Positions 1 through 8,291 of a stretch of DNA of 64,000 nucleotides are shown one piece after another. The number at the start of each line of letters is the position of its first letter. Positions within the stretch are counted from its first letter, which is position 1. The stretch lies in contig OW818684.1 in NCBI GenBank assembly GCA_942493135.1, forward strand, positions 6,386,001 to 6,450,000. Reading direction: 5' to 3'. Position numbers and translations under genes: made by a program. Source of the DNA: Planctellipticum sp942493135. Lineage in GTDB: Bacteria; Planctomycetota; Planctomycetia; Planctomycetales; Planctomycetaceae. The notes under the pieces are model-generated. The model saw nothing but the letters and a program-made list of their open reading frames with translations, was not told the DNA's origin and did no database searches.

Positions 1-2205
1 CAGGAGCGACTGTCCGACCTGGCCGCGTGGTGGTCGGGGTTGAACGACATTGCTCGGAATGGGGCGGACAACTGGTACGTTGCAGGCGTGCTGTGCGAGT
101 CTCGCCAGCAGCCCCGGGAGGCGTGCCGGTGTTACCTGGAGTGTCTGCAGCGCAACCCCGATCAACGGGAGGCGTCGCACCGTGCGGGGCGAATCCTGCT
201 GAGCCTCAATGAGGCGGATCGGGCGAACCTTCTGTTGCGGCGAGCCGAGTCACTTGCGGAGATTGCCCGGCTGGCCGGGACGATTCAGCCGGGAGCCCCG
301 CAGCCCGAAGTCTGCCAGTCACTCTCCACGCTGCTCGAACGACTCGGCCGGAACTGGGAGGCGCTGGCGTGGGCCGACCTGGCGGCTCGCAGCAATGGTG
401 AACTTGAGTGGATTCGCAGCGCTGCCCAGCGACTGAGTCCGAAGTTGCAGCAGGACGCCGGTGCCCTCCGGGAAGCGTTGCCGGGAATCGTTCAATTCAA
501 GCTCGAATTTCCGTTGCCGGATTTCCCGTCGACGGCGCCCGTCGACGCTCCTGTCGCGGCCGCCTCGGCACAGAAGCTGTCTTTCGTTGACGAGGCGACA
601 GCGCTCGGCATCGACTTCACGTATTTCGAAGATCCCGATCCATCGACCGAGGGTCGGCGGATGCGGGAATTCACCGGGGGCGGCGTCGCAGTGCTGGATT
701 ACGACGTCGATGGCTGGCCCGATCTGTATTTCACACAGGGAGCCGAACTGACGCCCGGACGACCGCCGAGCCGGGTTTATCTCGATCAGCTTTACCGGAA
801 TCTCGGCGGTGATCGATTTGAGAACGTGACGGCGCGGACCGGCATTGTGGAAGATCATTTCAGCGGCGGCGTCTCGGCCGGGGACTTCAACAACGATGGA
901 TTTCCAGACCTCTACGTCGCCAACATCGGTCGCAACCGCCTGTTCGAAAATCGGGGAGACGGGACTTTTGCTGAGGTGACGTCTCCCGCGCTGCCAGACT
1001 CGGACCAATGGACGACGAGCTGCGCGATTGTCGACCTGAATCTCGACGGGATTCCGGATCTGTTTGACGTGAACTATCTGGAGGGAAAGAGTCTGCACGA
1101 ACAGATCTGTCGGACGCCGGCGGGGCCGCGGGTCTGCACGCCTCTTGCGTTTGCCGCGGCCAAGGATCGATTGTGCCTGGGCGTCGGCGATGGCACGTTC
1201 CACGATCTCACCGAGAGCGCAGGCCTCGACCTGCCGGACGGCAACGGGCTGGGGCTGCTGATCGGTCCGTTGACGGATGCTTCGCCGGTGGATGTGTTCG
1301 TCGCCAACGACATGACGGCGAATTTTCTGCTGACGCTGCGCGAGCGGACTCCGACGCCGCGTTACGCGGAGATCGCGGCTTCCGCGGGGGCCGCCTTCAG
1401 TCACGACGGAAGGAGCCAGGCCTGTATGGGAGTTGCCGCGGCGGATTTCGACGGGAACGGACGGCTGGATCTGTTTGTGACGAATTACTTCAACGAACCG
1501 AATGCGCTGTACCTCGCGCAGTCCGGAGGCCTGTTTGAGGATCAGAGCCAGGCGGCGGGGCTGAGGCAGCCGAGTCTGCCGATGCTGGGGTTTGGCACCC
1601 AGGCGCTCGACGTCGACCTCGACGGCTGGTCTGACCTCGTGGTGGCCAACGGCGACCTGGATGACTTTTCGCACGAATCGCGGGAATTCCGCATGCGGCC
1701 GCAGCTGTTCCGCAATCGCGGCGCCGCCCGCTTCGCCGAGTGGCTGACGGCCCCGGCGGGCGACTATTTCGCAGCGAGCTCGGTGCATCGCGGTCGCGGT
1801 CTGGCGAATCTCGACTGGAATCGCGACGGTCGACAGGATTTTGTCGTGTCGCATCTGGACGAGCGATCTGCCCTGGTGACCAATCGCAGCGAGTCGACGG
1901 GGCGTTTTATCAACATTCAGCTTGTCGGAACGGTTTCAAGTCGCGATGGCATCGGGGCACAAGTCCGGATCACGCAAGATCAGACGGGGCGCACTCAGAC
2001 TGTCTGGCTGACGGGTGGCGACGGCTATCAGGCGAGCAACTCGAGGACGCTGCGAGCTGGTCTGGGCAGCGGGGCTGGATCTCTGACTTTGGAAGTTCGC
2101 TGGCCCGACGGTGGAACGACCGTGATTCAAGGGATCGAGGGTAACACCTTCGTGCAACTGGTTGAGAGCAGCAGGCCGGATGGAGTGGTCGTCACCTTGC
2201 CGTGA
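1..2205 (+). CDS. ASPIC/UnbV and FG-GAP repeat protein, 5' truncated by the window edge
   Basis: The frame is open from base 1, so the true start lies upstream; 734 residues are visible. The first 110 or so residues look like TPR helices (an R-A-G-R-I-L-L-S-L-N-E-A-D-R-A segment). Residues from about 200 to 600 carry repeated FG-GAP/VCBS calcium-type motifs such as D-Y-D-V-D-G-W-P-D-L-Y and D-F-N-N-D-G-F-P-D-L-Y. The last 100 residues contain the ASPIC/UnbV signature (S-R-D-G-I-G-A-Q-V, then V-R-W-P-D-G-G). This is the CRTAC1-like architecture common in Planctomycetes, predicted to be an extracytoplasmic beta-propeller. The substrate is unknown. Confidence in the family is high; no specific role can be given. 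Confidence 0.9.
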   Translation, partial: QERLSDLAAWWSGLNDIARNGADNWYVAGVLCESRQQPREACRCYLECLQRNPDQREASHRAGRILLSLNEADRANLLLRRAESLAEIARLAGTIQPGAPQPEVCQSLSTLLERLGRNWEALAWADLAARSNGELEWIRSAAQRLSPKLQQDAGALREALPGIVQFKLEFPLPDFPSTAPVDAPVAAASAQKLSFVDEATALGIDFTYFEDPDPSTEGRRMREFTGGGVAVLDYDVDGWPDLYFTQGAELTPGRPPSRVYLDQLYRNLGGDRFENVTARTGIVEDHFSGGVSAGDFNNDGFPDLYVANIGRNRLFENRGDGTFAEVTSPALPDSDQWTTSCAIVDLNLDGIPDLFDVNYLEGKSLHEQICRTPAGPRVCTPLAFAAAKDRLCLGVGDGTFHDLTESAGLDLPDGNGLGLLIGPLTDASPVDVFVANDMTANFLLTLRERTPTPRYAEIAASAGAAFSHDGRSQACMGVAAADFDGNGRLDLFVTNYFNEPNALYLAQSGGLFEDQSQAAGLRQPSLPMLGFGTQALDVDLDGWSDLVVANGDLDDFSHESREFRMRPQLFRNRGAARFAEWLTAPAGDYFAASSVHRGRGLANLDWNRDGRQDFVVSHLDERSALVTNRSESTGRFINIQLVGTVSSRDGIGAQVRITQDQTGRTQTVWLTGGDGYQASNSRTLRAGLGSGAGSLTLEVRWPDGGTTVIQGIEGNTFVQLVESSRPDGVVVTLP

Positions 2206-2370
2206 TCACAGATGGACTCATTCGCCGTCTCACAACTCGTGCCGCATTATTTGCTGTTCCGTACACATTCTCTGCGATCGACGGAAGTGAATCGACAGGT
2301 TCGGGCTATTGAGACGCCTTCGGCATCGTCAAAATCGCTTAGTTTTCCGGCATATTTTTGTGAAAATCGA

Positions 2371-2399
2371 TTGAAGCCGGGCATGCTCGGTACTATGAT
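2371..2399 (+). promoter_or_regulatory. Sigma70-type promoter upstream of the first DUF1559 gene
   Basis: TTGAAG at 2371-2376, a 17-base spacer, then TATGAT at 2394-2399. Spacing is ideal and both boxes are close to consensus. It lies about 85 bases before the chosen ATG at 2484, in a locally AT-rich stretch. This is a sequence prediction only. Confidence 0.55.
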
Positions 2400-2483
2400 T
2401 CCGCACCCCTTATGCTCATCGGGGCGAAGTTTTTTTGGATCTTGTCATTGTTTTGTGTTCTCGAAATCGAAGGCGAGGCGTCC

Positions 2484-3560
2484 ATGCGAACCGGTCGACG
2501 AGGTTTTACTCTGATTGAACTGCTGGTGGTGATTGCGATTATCGCCATCCTCATCGCGCTGCTGCTGCCGGCTGTGCAGCAGGCCCGCGAAGCGGCCCGG
2601 CGGACACAGTGCCGCAACAACCTGAAGCAATTCGGGCTGGCGCTGCACAATTACCACGACACTTACAACGGGTTCGTTTACCGCAAGGGCGGAAACAGCA
2701 CCTGCGGCCCGTACGCTCCGTATACCTCACGCGGGAACTGCGGGCGACTGAGCGGGTTCGTGGCATTGCTGCCGTACATCGACCAGGCACCGCTGTTCAA
2801 TCAGATTGCGGCCGGAAGTGCGACTGTTCCGCCCGGCGGACCTGAGGGCTGGGCCGGCTGGGCCGGCGTGTGGGACGTTCGGATTCCGGGTTTTGAATGT
2901 CCGTCCGACGGTCAAACGCCTGTCGCAATTCGGACTAACAATTATCTGTTCAGCGTTGGCGATTCGGGGGTGAGCAACTTCCGGGATTCGCAGACTGTTC
3001 GCGGGATGTTCGGGTATCAGACGTGTGTCAATATCCGCGATGTCACCGACGGGACCAGTAATACGATTGCGATGAGCGAAGGGGTTCGCGGACTCTCGAT
3101 CTCCCTGACGACGACTGCCGGTGGCGACTACCGGATCAACAATGCGATCGTCATGAATCAAAGCCCCGCGACGGCTCCCGGCGCCTGCCGGACTCTGGCG
3201 AGCGGCGGATTCGTCAACGCCGGTTTGACGATCAAGAGTTTCCGGGGCCGGCATGTCTGGGACGGTCAGCCGGAGCGAGTCGGGTTCACCACGATTCTGC
3301 CGCCGAACAACGTGGCGTGTGCTGCAGGTGCCAATCCGAATGCGGACTCGGACAGCGCTGTTCTGCCGCCGTCGAGCCAGCATACGGGCGGAGTAACGGT
3401 TCTGATGGTGGACGGGTCCGTGAAGTTCATCAGCGACAACATCGACTCCGGAAACCTGAGTGCACCGAATCCGCCGTTGAATGGCGGCGGTTTGAGCCCG
3501 TACGGCATCTGGGGCGCGCTGGGATCGAAGTCTGGTAACGAGACCGTCGGGGACTATTAA
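2484..3560 (+). CDS. DUF1559 domain protein with type IV pilin-like N-terminal methylation motif
   Basis: The 358-residue product begins M-R-T-G-R-R-G-F-T-L-I-E-L-L-V-V-I-A, a prepilin peptidase cleavage and methylation motif (G before F, Glu at +5) followed by one hydrophobic helix. Next comes the family block L-L-P-A-V-Q-Q-A-R-E-A-A-R-R. The rest is the DUF1559 (SBP_bac_10) domain, ending in H-x-G-G-x-x-x-L-M-V-D-G-S and the usual G-x-x-V-G-D-Y tail. An upstream in-frame ATG at 2412 adds 24 residues before the pilin motif, so 2484 is preferred. DUF1559 proteins are hugely expanded in Planctomycetes and are thought to be secreted, pseudopilin-like surface proteins. A lipoprotein gene follows, a typical pairing. 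Confidence 0.92.
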   Translation: MRTGRRGFTLIELLVVIAIIAILIALLLPAVQQAREAARRTQCRNNLKQFGLALHNYHDTYNGFVYRKGGNSTCGPYAPYTSRGNCGRLSGFVALLPYIDQAPLFNQIAAGSATVPPGGPEGWAGWAGVWDVRIPGFECPSDGQTPVAIRTNNYLFSVGDSGVSNFRDSQTVRGMFGYQTCVNIRDVTDGTSNTIAMSEGVRGLSISLTTTAGGDYRINNAIVMNQSPATAPGACRTLASGGFVNAGLTIKSFRGRHVWDGQPERVGFTTILPPNNVACAAGANPNADSDSAVLPPSSQHTGGVTVLMVDGSVKFISDNIDSGNLSAPNPPLNGGGLSPYGIWGALGSKSGNETVGDY

Positions 3561-3594
3561 TCCTGTCAGGCGCGTTGATTTGCAGTCAGCAATC

Positions 3595-3627
3595 GTGCCC
3601 CAAGGACGAATCTCGTGCTTGGGGCAC
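3595..3627 (+). terminator. Perfect 10-bp stem hairpin between DUF1559 and lipoprotein genes
   Basis: GTGCCCCAAG at 3595-3604 pairs perfectly with CTTGGGGCAC at 3618-3627 around a 13-base loop. There is no T-run after it. It may stop transcription, or act as an attenuator or mRNA-stabilising hairpin between the two plus-strand genes. Confidence 0.45.
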
Positions 3628-3723
3628 TCTGCTTCCTGGGCCGGATCGTATCCGGTCCAGGGAGCTTGGCAACGGATTCGTGAACCGAGCAGCGGTCATC
3701 CTGCATCGGGAGAGGAGAAGACG

Positions 3724-4191
3724 ATGAGACTTTTCGGATCAGTGCTGTGCTGCCTGGCAGCACTCGGGCTGATGGTCGGTTGCGGCGGCGGCGCGGCGGT
3801 GCCGAAGGACCGCCCGGCTTGCACAAAGGTTTCGGGCGTCGTCACGCTCGACGGCACCCCCTTGGAAGGGGCGACGGTCACGCTGCATCCCAACGGCAAG
3901 GGACACGGAGCGTTTGGCACGACGGACGCCAGCGGACAGTTTGTACTGGAGACGTTCGTCAAGGGGGACGGAGCGGTCCCGGGCGACTACAAGATTTCCG
4001 TTAAGAAGATTGAAGCTGTCGCCGGCGGAGCCCAGCCTGCGCCGGGCGAACCTGGCTACGATCCGAATCCGAAGCCGGTGGTTCCAAAGAGCCTGCTGCC
4101 GGAGAAGTACGCCGACTTCACCAAGTCCGGACTGAGCGTGAAGGTCGGGACCGAGGCGATGAGCGATCTGAAGATCGAGCTGACGAAGTAG
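3724..4191 (+). CDS. Lipoprotein with carboxypeptidase regulatory-like domain
   Basis: 155 residues. The N terminus M-R-L-F-G-S-V-L-C-C-L-A-A-L-G-L-M-V-G-C is a lipoprotein signal peptide with the lipid-accepting Cys at 20. The body resembles a transthyretin-like carboxypeptidase regulatory domain (V-S-G-V-V-T-L-D-G-T-P-L-E-G-A-T-V, later G-D-Y-K-I-S-V-K). The ATG at 3724 follows GAGAGGAGAAG, a strong ribosome site, so the longer in-frame extension upstream is not used. Small lipoproteins of this type usually sit directly after DUF1559 genes in Planctomycetes; a shared surface structure is inferred, not shown. Confidence 0.88.
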   Translation: MRLFGSVLCCLAALGLMVGCGGGAAVPKDRPACTKVSGVVTLDGTPLEGATVTLHPNGKGHGAFGTTDASGQFVLETFVKGDGAVPGDYKISVKKIEAVAGGAQPAPGEPGYDPNPKPVVPKSLLPEKYADFTKSGLSVKVGTEAMSDLKIELTK

Positions 4192-4231
4192 TTGGCGGAA
4201 TTCGCAAGAGTCGATTTGAATCTGACAGCGC

Positions 4232-4270
4232 AGCCCCTCGTCCGAATCGCGTTCGGCCGAGGGGCTTTTT
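4232..4270 (+). terminator. Rho-independent terminator after the lipoprotein gene
   Basis: AGCCCCTCG at 4232 pairs with CGAGGGGCT ending at about 4266, with extra pairing (CCGAA/TTCGG) inside the stem, followed by a T-run. It separates the plus-strand pair from the convergent ddl gene. Confidence 0.8.
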
Positions 4271-4315
4271 CGTTCGCTCAGTGACCTTGGACGCGGCCAC
4301 TGCGGGTTCGCGAAT

Positions 4316-5317
4316 TTAACGTTGTTCGGACTTGCGATTCTTCGCCAAGACCGCGGGTGACGCGAAGTGCGGGGCGCGCGGCGACGGTGGCAGGCAACTT
4401 GAGATGGCTCGTTCGCACAAATCGGCGAAATCGATTCCGACGCGCGCGGCCGCTTTCGGGACCAGGCTGTGGCTCGTCATGCCGGGGATTGTGTTGACCT
4501 CCAGCAGCCAGGGGCGTCCTTCGGTGTCGACGCGGAGATCGACGCGGGAGATGCCGCGCGTGCCGATGGCCCGGCAGGCCTCGGCGGAGATCCGTTCGAC
4601 CTCGTGTACGACCGATAATGGCAGCGAGTAGTCGAAGCGGTACCGCGTCTCCTCGGCTTCGTACTTGGCTTCGAAGTCGAAGAATTCGTGATCGGTTTCA
4701 ATCTCGATCGCCGGGAGCACGCGTTCGTCCAGCAGACCGACGGTCCATTCCGTGCCAGGAATCGCCCGCTCCATCACGGCAAAACTGTCGAACTGGAAGG
4801 CCCGTCGCAGGGCGGACGCCAGTTCGAGCGGACTGCGAATGATCGTCACGCCGATGCTGGAACCCTGTCCGTCCGGTTTGATGGCGAGAGGGTACCCCAG
4901 GGCTTCGGCCTGTCTGCGCGTCCGGTCGAAATCGTCGCCGTAGTGGAGCAGGACGTACGCCGGGGTCGGAAGCCCGGCCTGGAGAAATCGTTCTTTCGCG
5001 GCGGACTTGCTGAACGCCAGTCGCGAGGCGGCGGCGGAGCTGCCCGTGTAAGGGATGCCGCAGTCGTCGAGAATCTGCTGGGCCTGGCCGTCTTCCCCGA
5101 ACTGGCCGTGAAGCGCGAGGAAGGCGACATCGAACTGGCGCCAGTCGACGCCTGGCAGATCAATCATTGCCGGGTCGAGGTGCAGGACGAGATGGCCGCG
5201 GGACTGCAATGCCGCTTCGACCGCCGCGCCCGATTGCAGGCTGATTTCGCGTTCTTCCGAGTCGCCTCCGGCGAGGAGGGCGATCCGCCAGTTGGAAGGG
5301 GCCGAACTCTGCATCAC
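4316..5317 (-). CDS. ddl: D-alanine--D-alanine ligase
   Basis: 333 residues with ATP-grasp fold motifs of Ddl: L-L-A-G-G-D-S-E-E-R-E-I-S-L near the N terminus, L-H-G-Q-F-G-E-D-G, the ATP-binding K-P-D-G-Q-G-S-S-I-G-V, R-V-D-L-R-V, and the C-terminal L-E-V-N-T-I-P-G-M-T. It makes D-Ala-D-Ala for the UDP-MurNAc-pentapeptide in the cytoplasm. It is the last member of the murC-murB-ddl group, about 310 bases after murB. No ftsQ, ftsA or ftsZ follows; a convergent lipoprotein gene lies beyond. The C-terminal 20 residues beyond the domain are basic and unremarkable. Confidence 0.96.
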   Translation of the reverse strand: MMQSSAPSNWRIALLAGGDSEEREISLQSGAAVEAALQSRGHLVLHLDPAMIDLPGVDWRQFDVAFLALHGQFGEDGQAQQILDDCGIPYTGSSAAASRLAFSKSAAKERFLQAGLPTPAYVLLHYGDDFDRTRRQAEALGYPLAIKPDGQGSSIGVTIIRSPLELASALRRAFQFDSFAVMERAIPGTEWTVGLLDERVLPAIEIETDHEFFDFEAKYEAEETRYRFDYSLPLSVVHEVERISAEACRAIGTRGISRVDLRVDTEGRPWLLEVNTIPGMTSHSLVPKAAARVGIDFADLCERAISSCLPPSPRAPHFASPAVLAKNRKSEQR

Positions 5318-5628
5318 GAGCCTCCCTGCGTCGCAGGCACCGGCGCCGTCCTGGCTGACCGGGCATGTTTCGATGAGTCAAGAAGACTCAGTCAAGACCA
5401 CAGATTGCACGAATGGACACGAAGACAACGTTGAATTGGACAAGGAGGAACCACGGAAAACACGGAGGCCACGAAGAAGACCAGAACTCGATGCGACTGC
5501 ATCCCAGTCCCGGCCAGGAAGAGTCCACACGATGCATTGCAAGGACGCCCAAGCCCGGCCACCCGGATTGTTCACGACTTGAATTCGTGGATCTTCGTGT
5601 GCTTCGTGGTCGCCATCCGGCGAATTCT
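5318..5628. repeat. Inverted pair of CACGAA-phrase repeats between ddl and murB
   Basis: The 311-base gap holds no credible gene. Left side: CCACAGATTGCACGAATGG (from 5398) and ACCACGGAAAACACGGAGG (from 5450), followed by CCACGAAG. Right side: the reverse complement of the stretch 5582-5611 reads ACCACGAAGCACACGAAG followed by ATCCACGAATTC. The two flanks are thus imperfect inverted copies of a short phrase, CACGAA, recurring every 10 to 11 bases. A similar element lies at 16070-16187. Confidence 0.6.
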
Positions 5629-6507
5629 CTACCAGATTTTGATCTCCAGCTCCAGATGAACTCCGAACTGTTCGGCCACCTTGGAGCGAATCAGGTCGAT
5701 CAGCCGGAGGACGTCGGCGGAGGTGGCGCCTTCGTGGGTAACGATGAAGTTCGCGTGCCGGTCGCTGACTTCGGCACCGCCGATGCGAGTCCCTTTGAGG
5801 CCCGCTTTGTCGATCATGGCGCCGGCGCTGGTCCCACTGGGATTCTTGAAAATACAGCCGGCGGACTGCGAGCCGAGCGGCTGCGTCGACTTCTTGAGAA
5901 TCCAGATCTTCCGCAATCGACTGGCAATTTCGTTCGGATCGTCCGGCTGCAGAGCCAGGTCGGCTTCCAGCACGATCGACTCGGCCAGATCGCTGCTGCG
6001 ATAGGAAAATGCCAGATCGTCACCGGTGCGGGTGCTGATGGCGCCGTCGTGGCGGACCACGGTGACCGACTTGACCAGCGAGGCGATTTCCCCCTGGCGA
6101 CCGCCGGCGTTGCCGCACAGCGCTCCGCCGAGCGTTCCGGGAATGCCGGACAGGTTCTCCAGTCCCGCCAGGCCAGCCCGGACGGCCTCCGAGATGACGT
6201 GGGACAGGAGCACCCCGGCCCCGGCCCGGATAATTGAACCTTCGACAGTGACTTCTGCGAACGACGCGGCGCTCAGGCGGATAACGGCGCCGCCGACCCC
6301 TTCGTCGCGAACGAGAACATTCGATCCGCCGCCCAGGATATGGACCGGCAGATTGATGCCGGCGCACGCCTGCAGGACGCGGACCAGCTGGTCACGATCA
6401 CGCGGAGTGAGGAAGAACTGAGCGGGACCGCCCAGCTTCATCCACGTATAGGGAGCCAACGGCTCGTCGCGAAGCAGGATGTCGCTGAACTCGTCGAGTG
6501 AACTCAT
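5629..6507 (-). CDS. murB: UDP-N-acetylenolpyruvoylglucosamine reductase MurB
   Basis: 292 residues. FAD-binding motifs: Y-T-W-M-K-L-G-G at 20-27, G-G-G-S-N-V-L-V at 59-66, and G-I-P-G-T-L-G-G-A at 121-129. Catalytic residues: Y-R-S-S at 169-172 and S-A-G-C-I-F-K-N-P at 215-223, with Cys218 in the proton-donor position where E. coli uses Ser. Glu288 lies in the closing L-E-L-E-I-K-I-W. It reduces the enolpyruvyl group to UDP-MurNAc using NADPH. The ATG at 6507 lies inside the 3' end of murC, a 110-base overlap in another frame. Because the FAD motif begins at residue 20, no start downstream of the overlap is possible. Confidence 0.96.
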   Translation of the reverse strand: MSSLDEFSDILLRDEPLAPYTWMKLGGPAQFFLTPRDRDQLVRVLQACAGINLPVHILGGGSNVLVRDEGVGGAVIRLSAASFAEVTVEGSIIRAGAGVLLSHVISEAVRAGLAGLENLSGIPGTLGGALCGNAGGRQGEIASLVKSVTVVRHDGAISTRTGDDLAFSYRSSDLAESIVLEADLALQPDDPNEIASRLRKIWILKKSTQPLGSQSAGCIFKNPSGTSAGAMIDKAGLKGTRIGGAEVSDRHANFIVTHEGATSADVLRLIDLIRSKVAEQFGVHLELEIKIW

Positions 6508-7930
6508 GATGAACCTGGTCGATGTCTCCGGCGCCGACGGTAATCAGAACATCACCCGGCTCAAGTGCATCGTCCAAAGTTGCCGTGATCTGGTCAAGGG
6601 ACTCTACAAACCGGGCCGAGCATCCGTTCCGGACCAGTTGATCGGCCAGTTCCCGCGAGACTTGGAAGGGCTCCGTGGTGACACGCTCCCTCGCTGCAAA
6701 GGCTGGGACGACCAGGACTTCGTCGACCGAACTGAAAGCATCGGCAAAGTCCATCATGAGCGCCACCGTGCGGGAAACCTGATGCGGCTGAAACACGCAC
6801 CAGACCCGCCGCCGACCGAACTGCTCGCGGACCGTTTCCAGCGTTGAGCGGATGGCCGTCGGATGATGCGCGTAGTCGTCCAGCAAGGTGACGCCCCGCC
6901 AGGATCCCACCAGCTCCAGTCGGCGGCGAATTCCGCGAAACTCTTCGAGTCCCTCGCGAATCTCCCGAGGCGACAGGCCGATTGCGTCGCCCAGTGCCGC
7001 TGCCGCGAGAGCGTTCCAGACGTTGTGTCGTCCGCCGATCTGCAGGCTGATTTCTGCGAAGAAGGTATTGTCCCGGTAAGTCCGGAACCGGATCCCGGTC
7101 GCCGTCCGACGAAGGTCGCCAGCCCACCAGTCGGCGCAGCCTTCCGGTCCGATCGTCACCTGCCGGGCTTGAGTTCGTTCGGACGCCTTGACCGCCGCTT
7201 CGCAATCGGAGCGGACTACAAGGACCCCGTCTCGTGGCGTCACGCGCTCGGCGAATTCGCCGAACGCTTCCGTGACGGCGGCCAGATCGGGGAAGCAGTC
7301 AAAGTGATCGGCTTCGACGTTCAGGATGGCGGCGTAGCGGGGTGAATAGTCGAGGAAGCTCCGTTGGAACTCGCAGCTCTCAACCACCAGCAGTTCGCCG
7401 GCCCCGGCCCAACCGCTGCGGCCGCCGTCGGACAGCTCCGCGCCCAGAACGACTGAGGGACTGCGGCCGGCATCTGTCAGCATCAGCCCGGTCATGGCGG
7501 CCGTGGTGCTCTTGCCGTGCGTCCCGGCGATGCAGACCCCGGCGCCGTGCTGCATCAACCGGCCCAGAAACTGCGTGTACGAAAGCTGGGGAATGTGCCG
7601 TCGGGCGGCTGCGTGTCGCTCGGCGTTTTCCGCGGGAATGGCCGGACTGTAGACCAGCGCCTGCGCGCACTGAGGCACGAAATCTGCCGCGTGCCCCCGA
7701 TGAAACAGCAGTCCGCGGCGGATGAGCGACGCGACGGCCGGCGTCGGGAGCTGCAGATCGCTGCCGGTCACTTGGCAGCCGCAGTCGAGCAGCAGTTCGG
7801 CCAACGCCTTCATTCCGGCGCCACAGACTCCCACGAGATGCAGACGCTGCCACGGGAGCGGCAGCTGCGGAAACTCCGCGCTGCTGATTGCAAGGAAGGG
7901 CTCAGGCTCCTGACCTGTCATCCGTGGCAT
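6398..7930 (-). CDS. murC: UDP-N-acetylmuramate--L-alanine ligase MurC
   Basis: About 510 residues from the start chosen at 7930 (M-P-R-M-T-G-Q); 7921 is equally possible. The frame also stays open upstream to 8032, but those residues look untranslated. Motifs: H-L-V-G-V-C-G-A-G-M-K near the N terminus, the ATP loop A-G-T-H-G-K-S-T-T, N-V-E-A-D-H-F-D, G-R-H-N-V-W-N-A-L-A, D-D-Y-A-H-H-P-T, and C-V-F-Q-P-H-Q. It adds L-Ala to UDP-MurNAc. The protein runs about 35 residues beyond the usual G-A-G-D-I end, and this tail is encoded inside murB. Translational coupling of the two genes is likely. Confidence 0.95.
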   Translation of the reverse strand: MPRMTGQEPEPFLAISSAEFPQLPLPWQRLHLVGVCGAGMKALAELLLDCGCQVTGSDLQLPTPAVASLIRRGLLFHRGHAADFVPQCAQALVYSPAIPAENAERHAAARRHIPQLSYTQFLGRLMQHGAGVCIAGTHGKSTTAAMTGLMLTDAGRSPSVVLGAELSDGGRSGWAGAGELLVVESCEFQRSFLDYSPRYAAILNVEADHFDCFPDLAAVTEAFGEFAERVTPRDGVLVVRSDCEAAVKASERTQARQVTIGPEGCADWWAGDLRRTATGIRFRTYRDNTFFAEISLQIGGRHNVWNALAAAALGDAIGLSPREIREGLEEFRGIRRRLELVGSWRGVTLLDDYAHHPTAIRSTLETVREQFGRRRVWCVFQPHQVSRTVALMMDFADAFSSVDEVLVVPAFAARERVTTEPFQVSRELADQLVRNGCSARFVESLDQITATLDDALEPGDVLITVGAGDIDQVHHEFTRRVQRHPASRRAVGSLYVDEAGRSRSVLPHSA

Positions 7931-8291
7931 CCACCGGCTCCGCCGAAGTGTCCCGAGACCAAACTCTACAGGCGTTCCGCGCCCGCAACAGCGGGAGTTA
8001 TCGACTGCCAACCGGCTGAACCTGCACCGCATGTCTTACGCCGGCCGAAACGTCGACTTCCGGCTGGATCATATCCGTTTTACAGCGTGCTGGAGAGTGG
8101 GGAGTTTGAGGAAAAGTTTGCGGACCTGGTCCGTCGGATGCGGAACTCGACCGACCGCCACCAAAGCAGCTCGTTTCAGATCCCGTCGAAAGCCAGGAAT
8201 TGCTCGCGGTCGGTACTCTGGCGAATGTCGGAGAACTATACTGCCGCGGGTTGAGCGGCACGTGGAAACCTCGTCGAGATGGACCTGCGGA
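7931..8291. other. Intergenic region between divergent murC and lhgO
   Basis: About 360 bases between two divergent genes. It should hold promoters for both, but no convincing -35/-10 pair, hairpin or repeat could be identified by eye. Open frames here do not resemble known proteins. Confidence 0.4.

Noticed and set aside
319..1854. A 511-codon minus-strand frame opposite the ASPIC/UnbV gene
   Set aside because: Shadow of the GC-rich codon pattern; the plus-strand frame has clear FG-GAP and ASPIC motifs.
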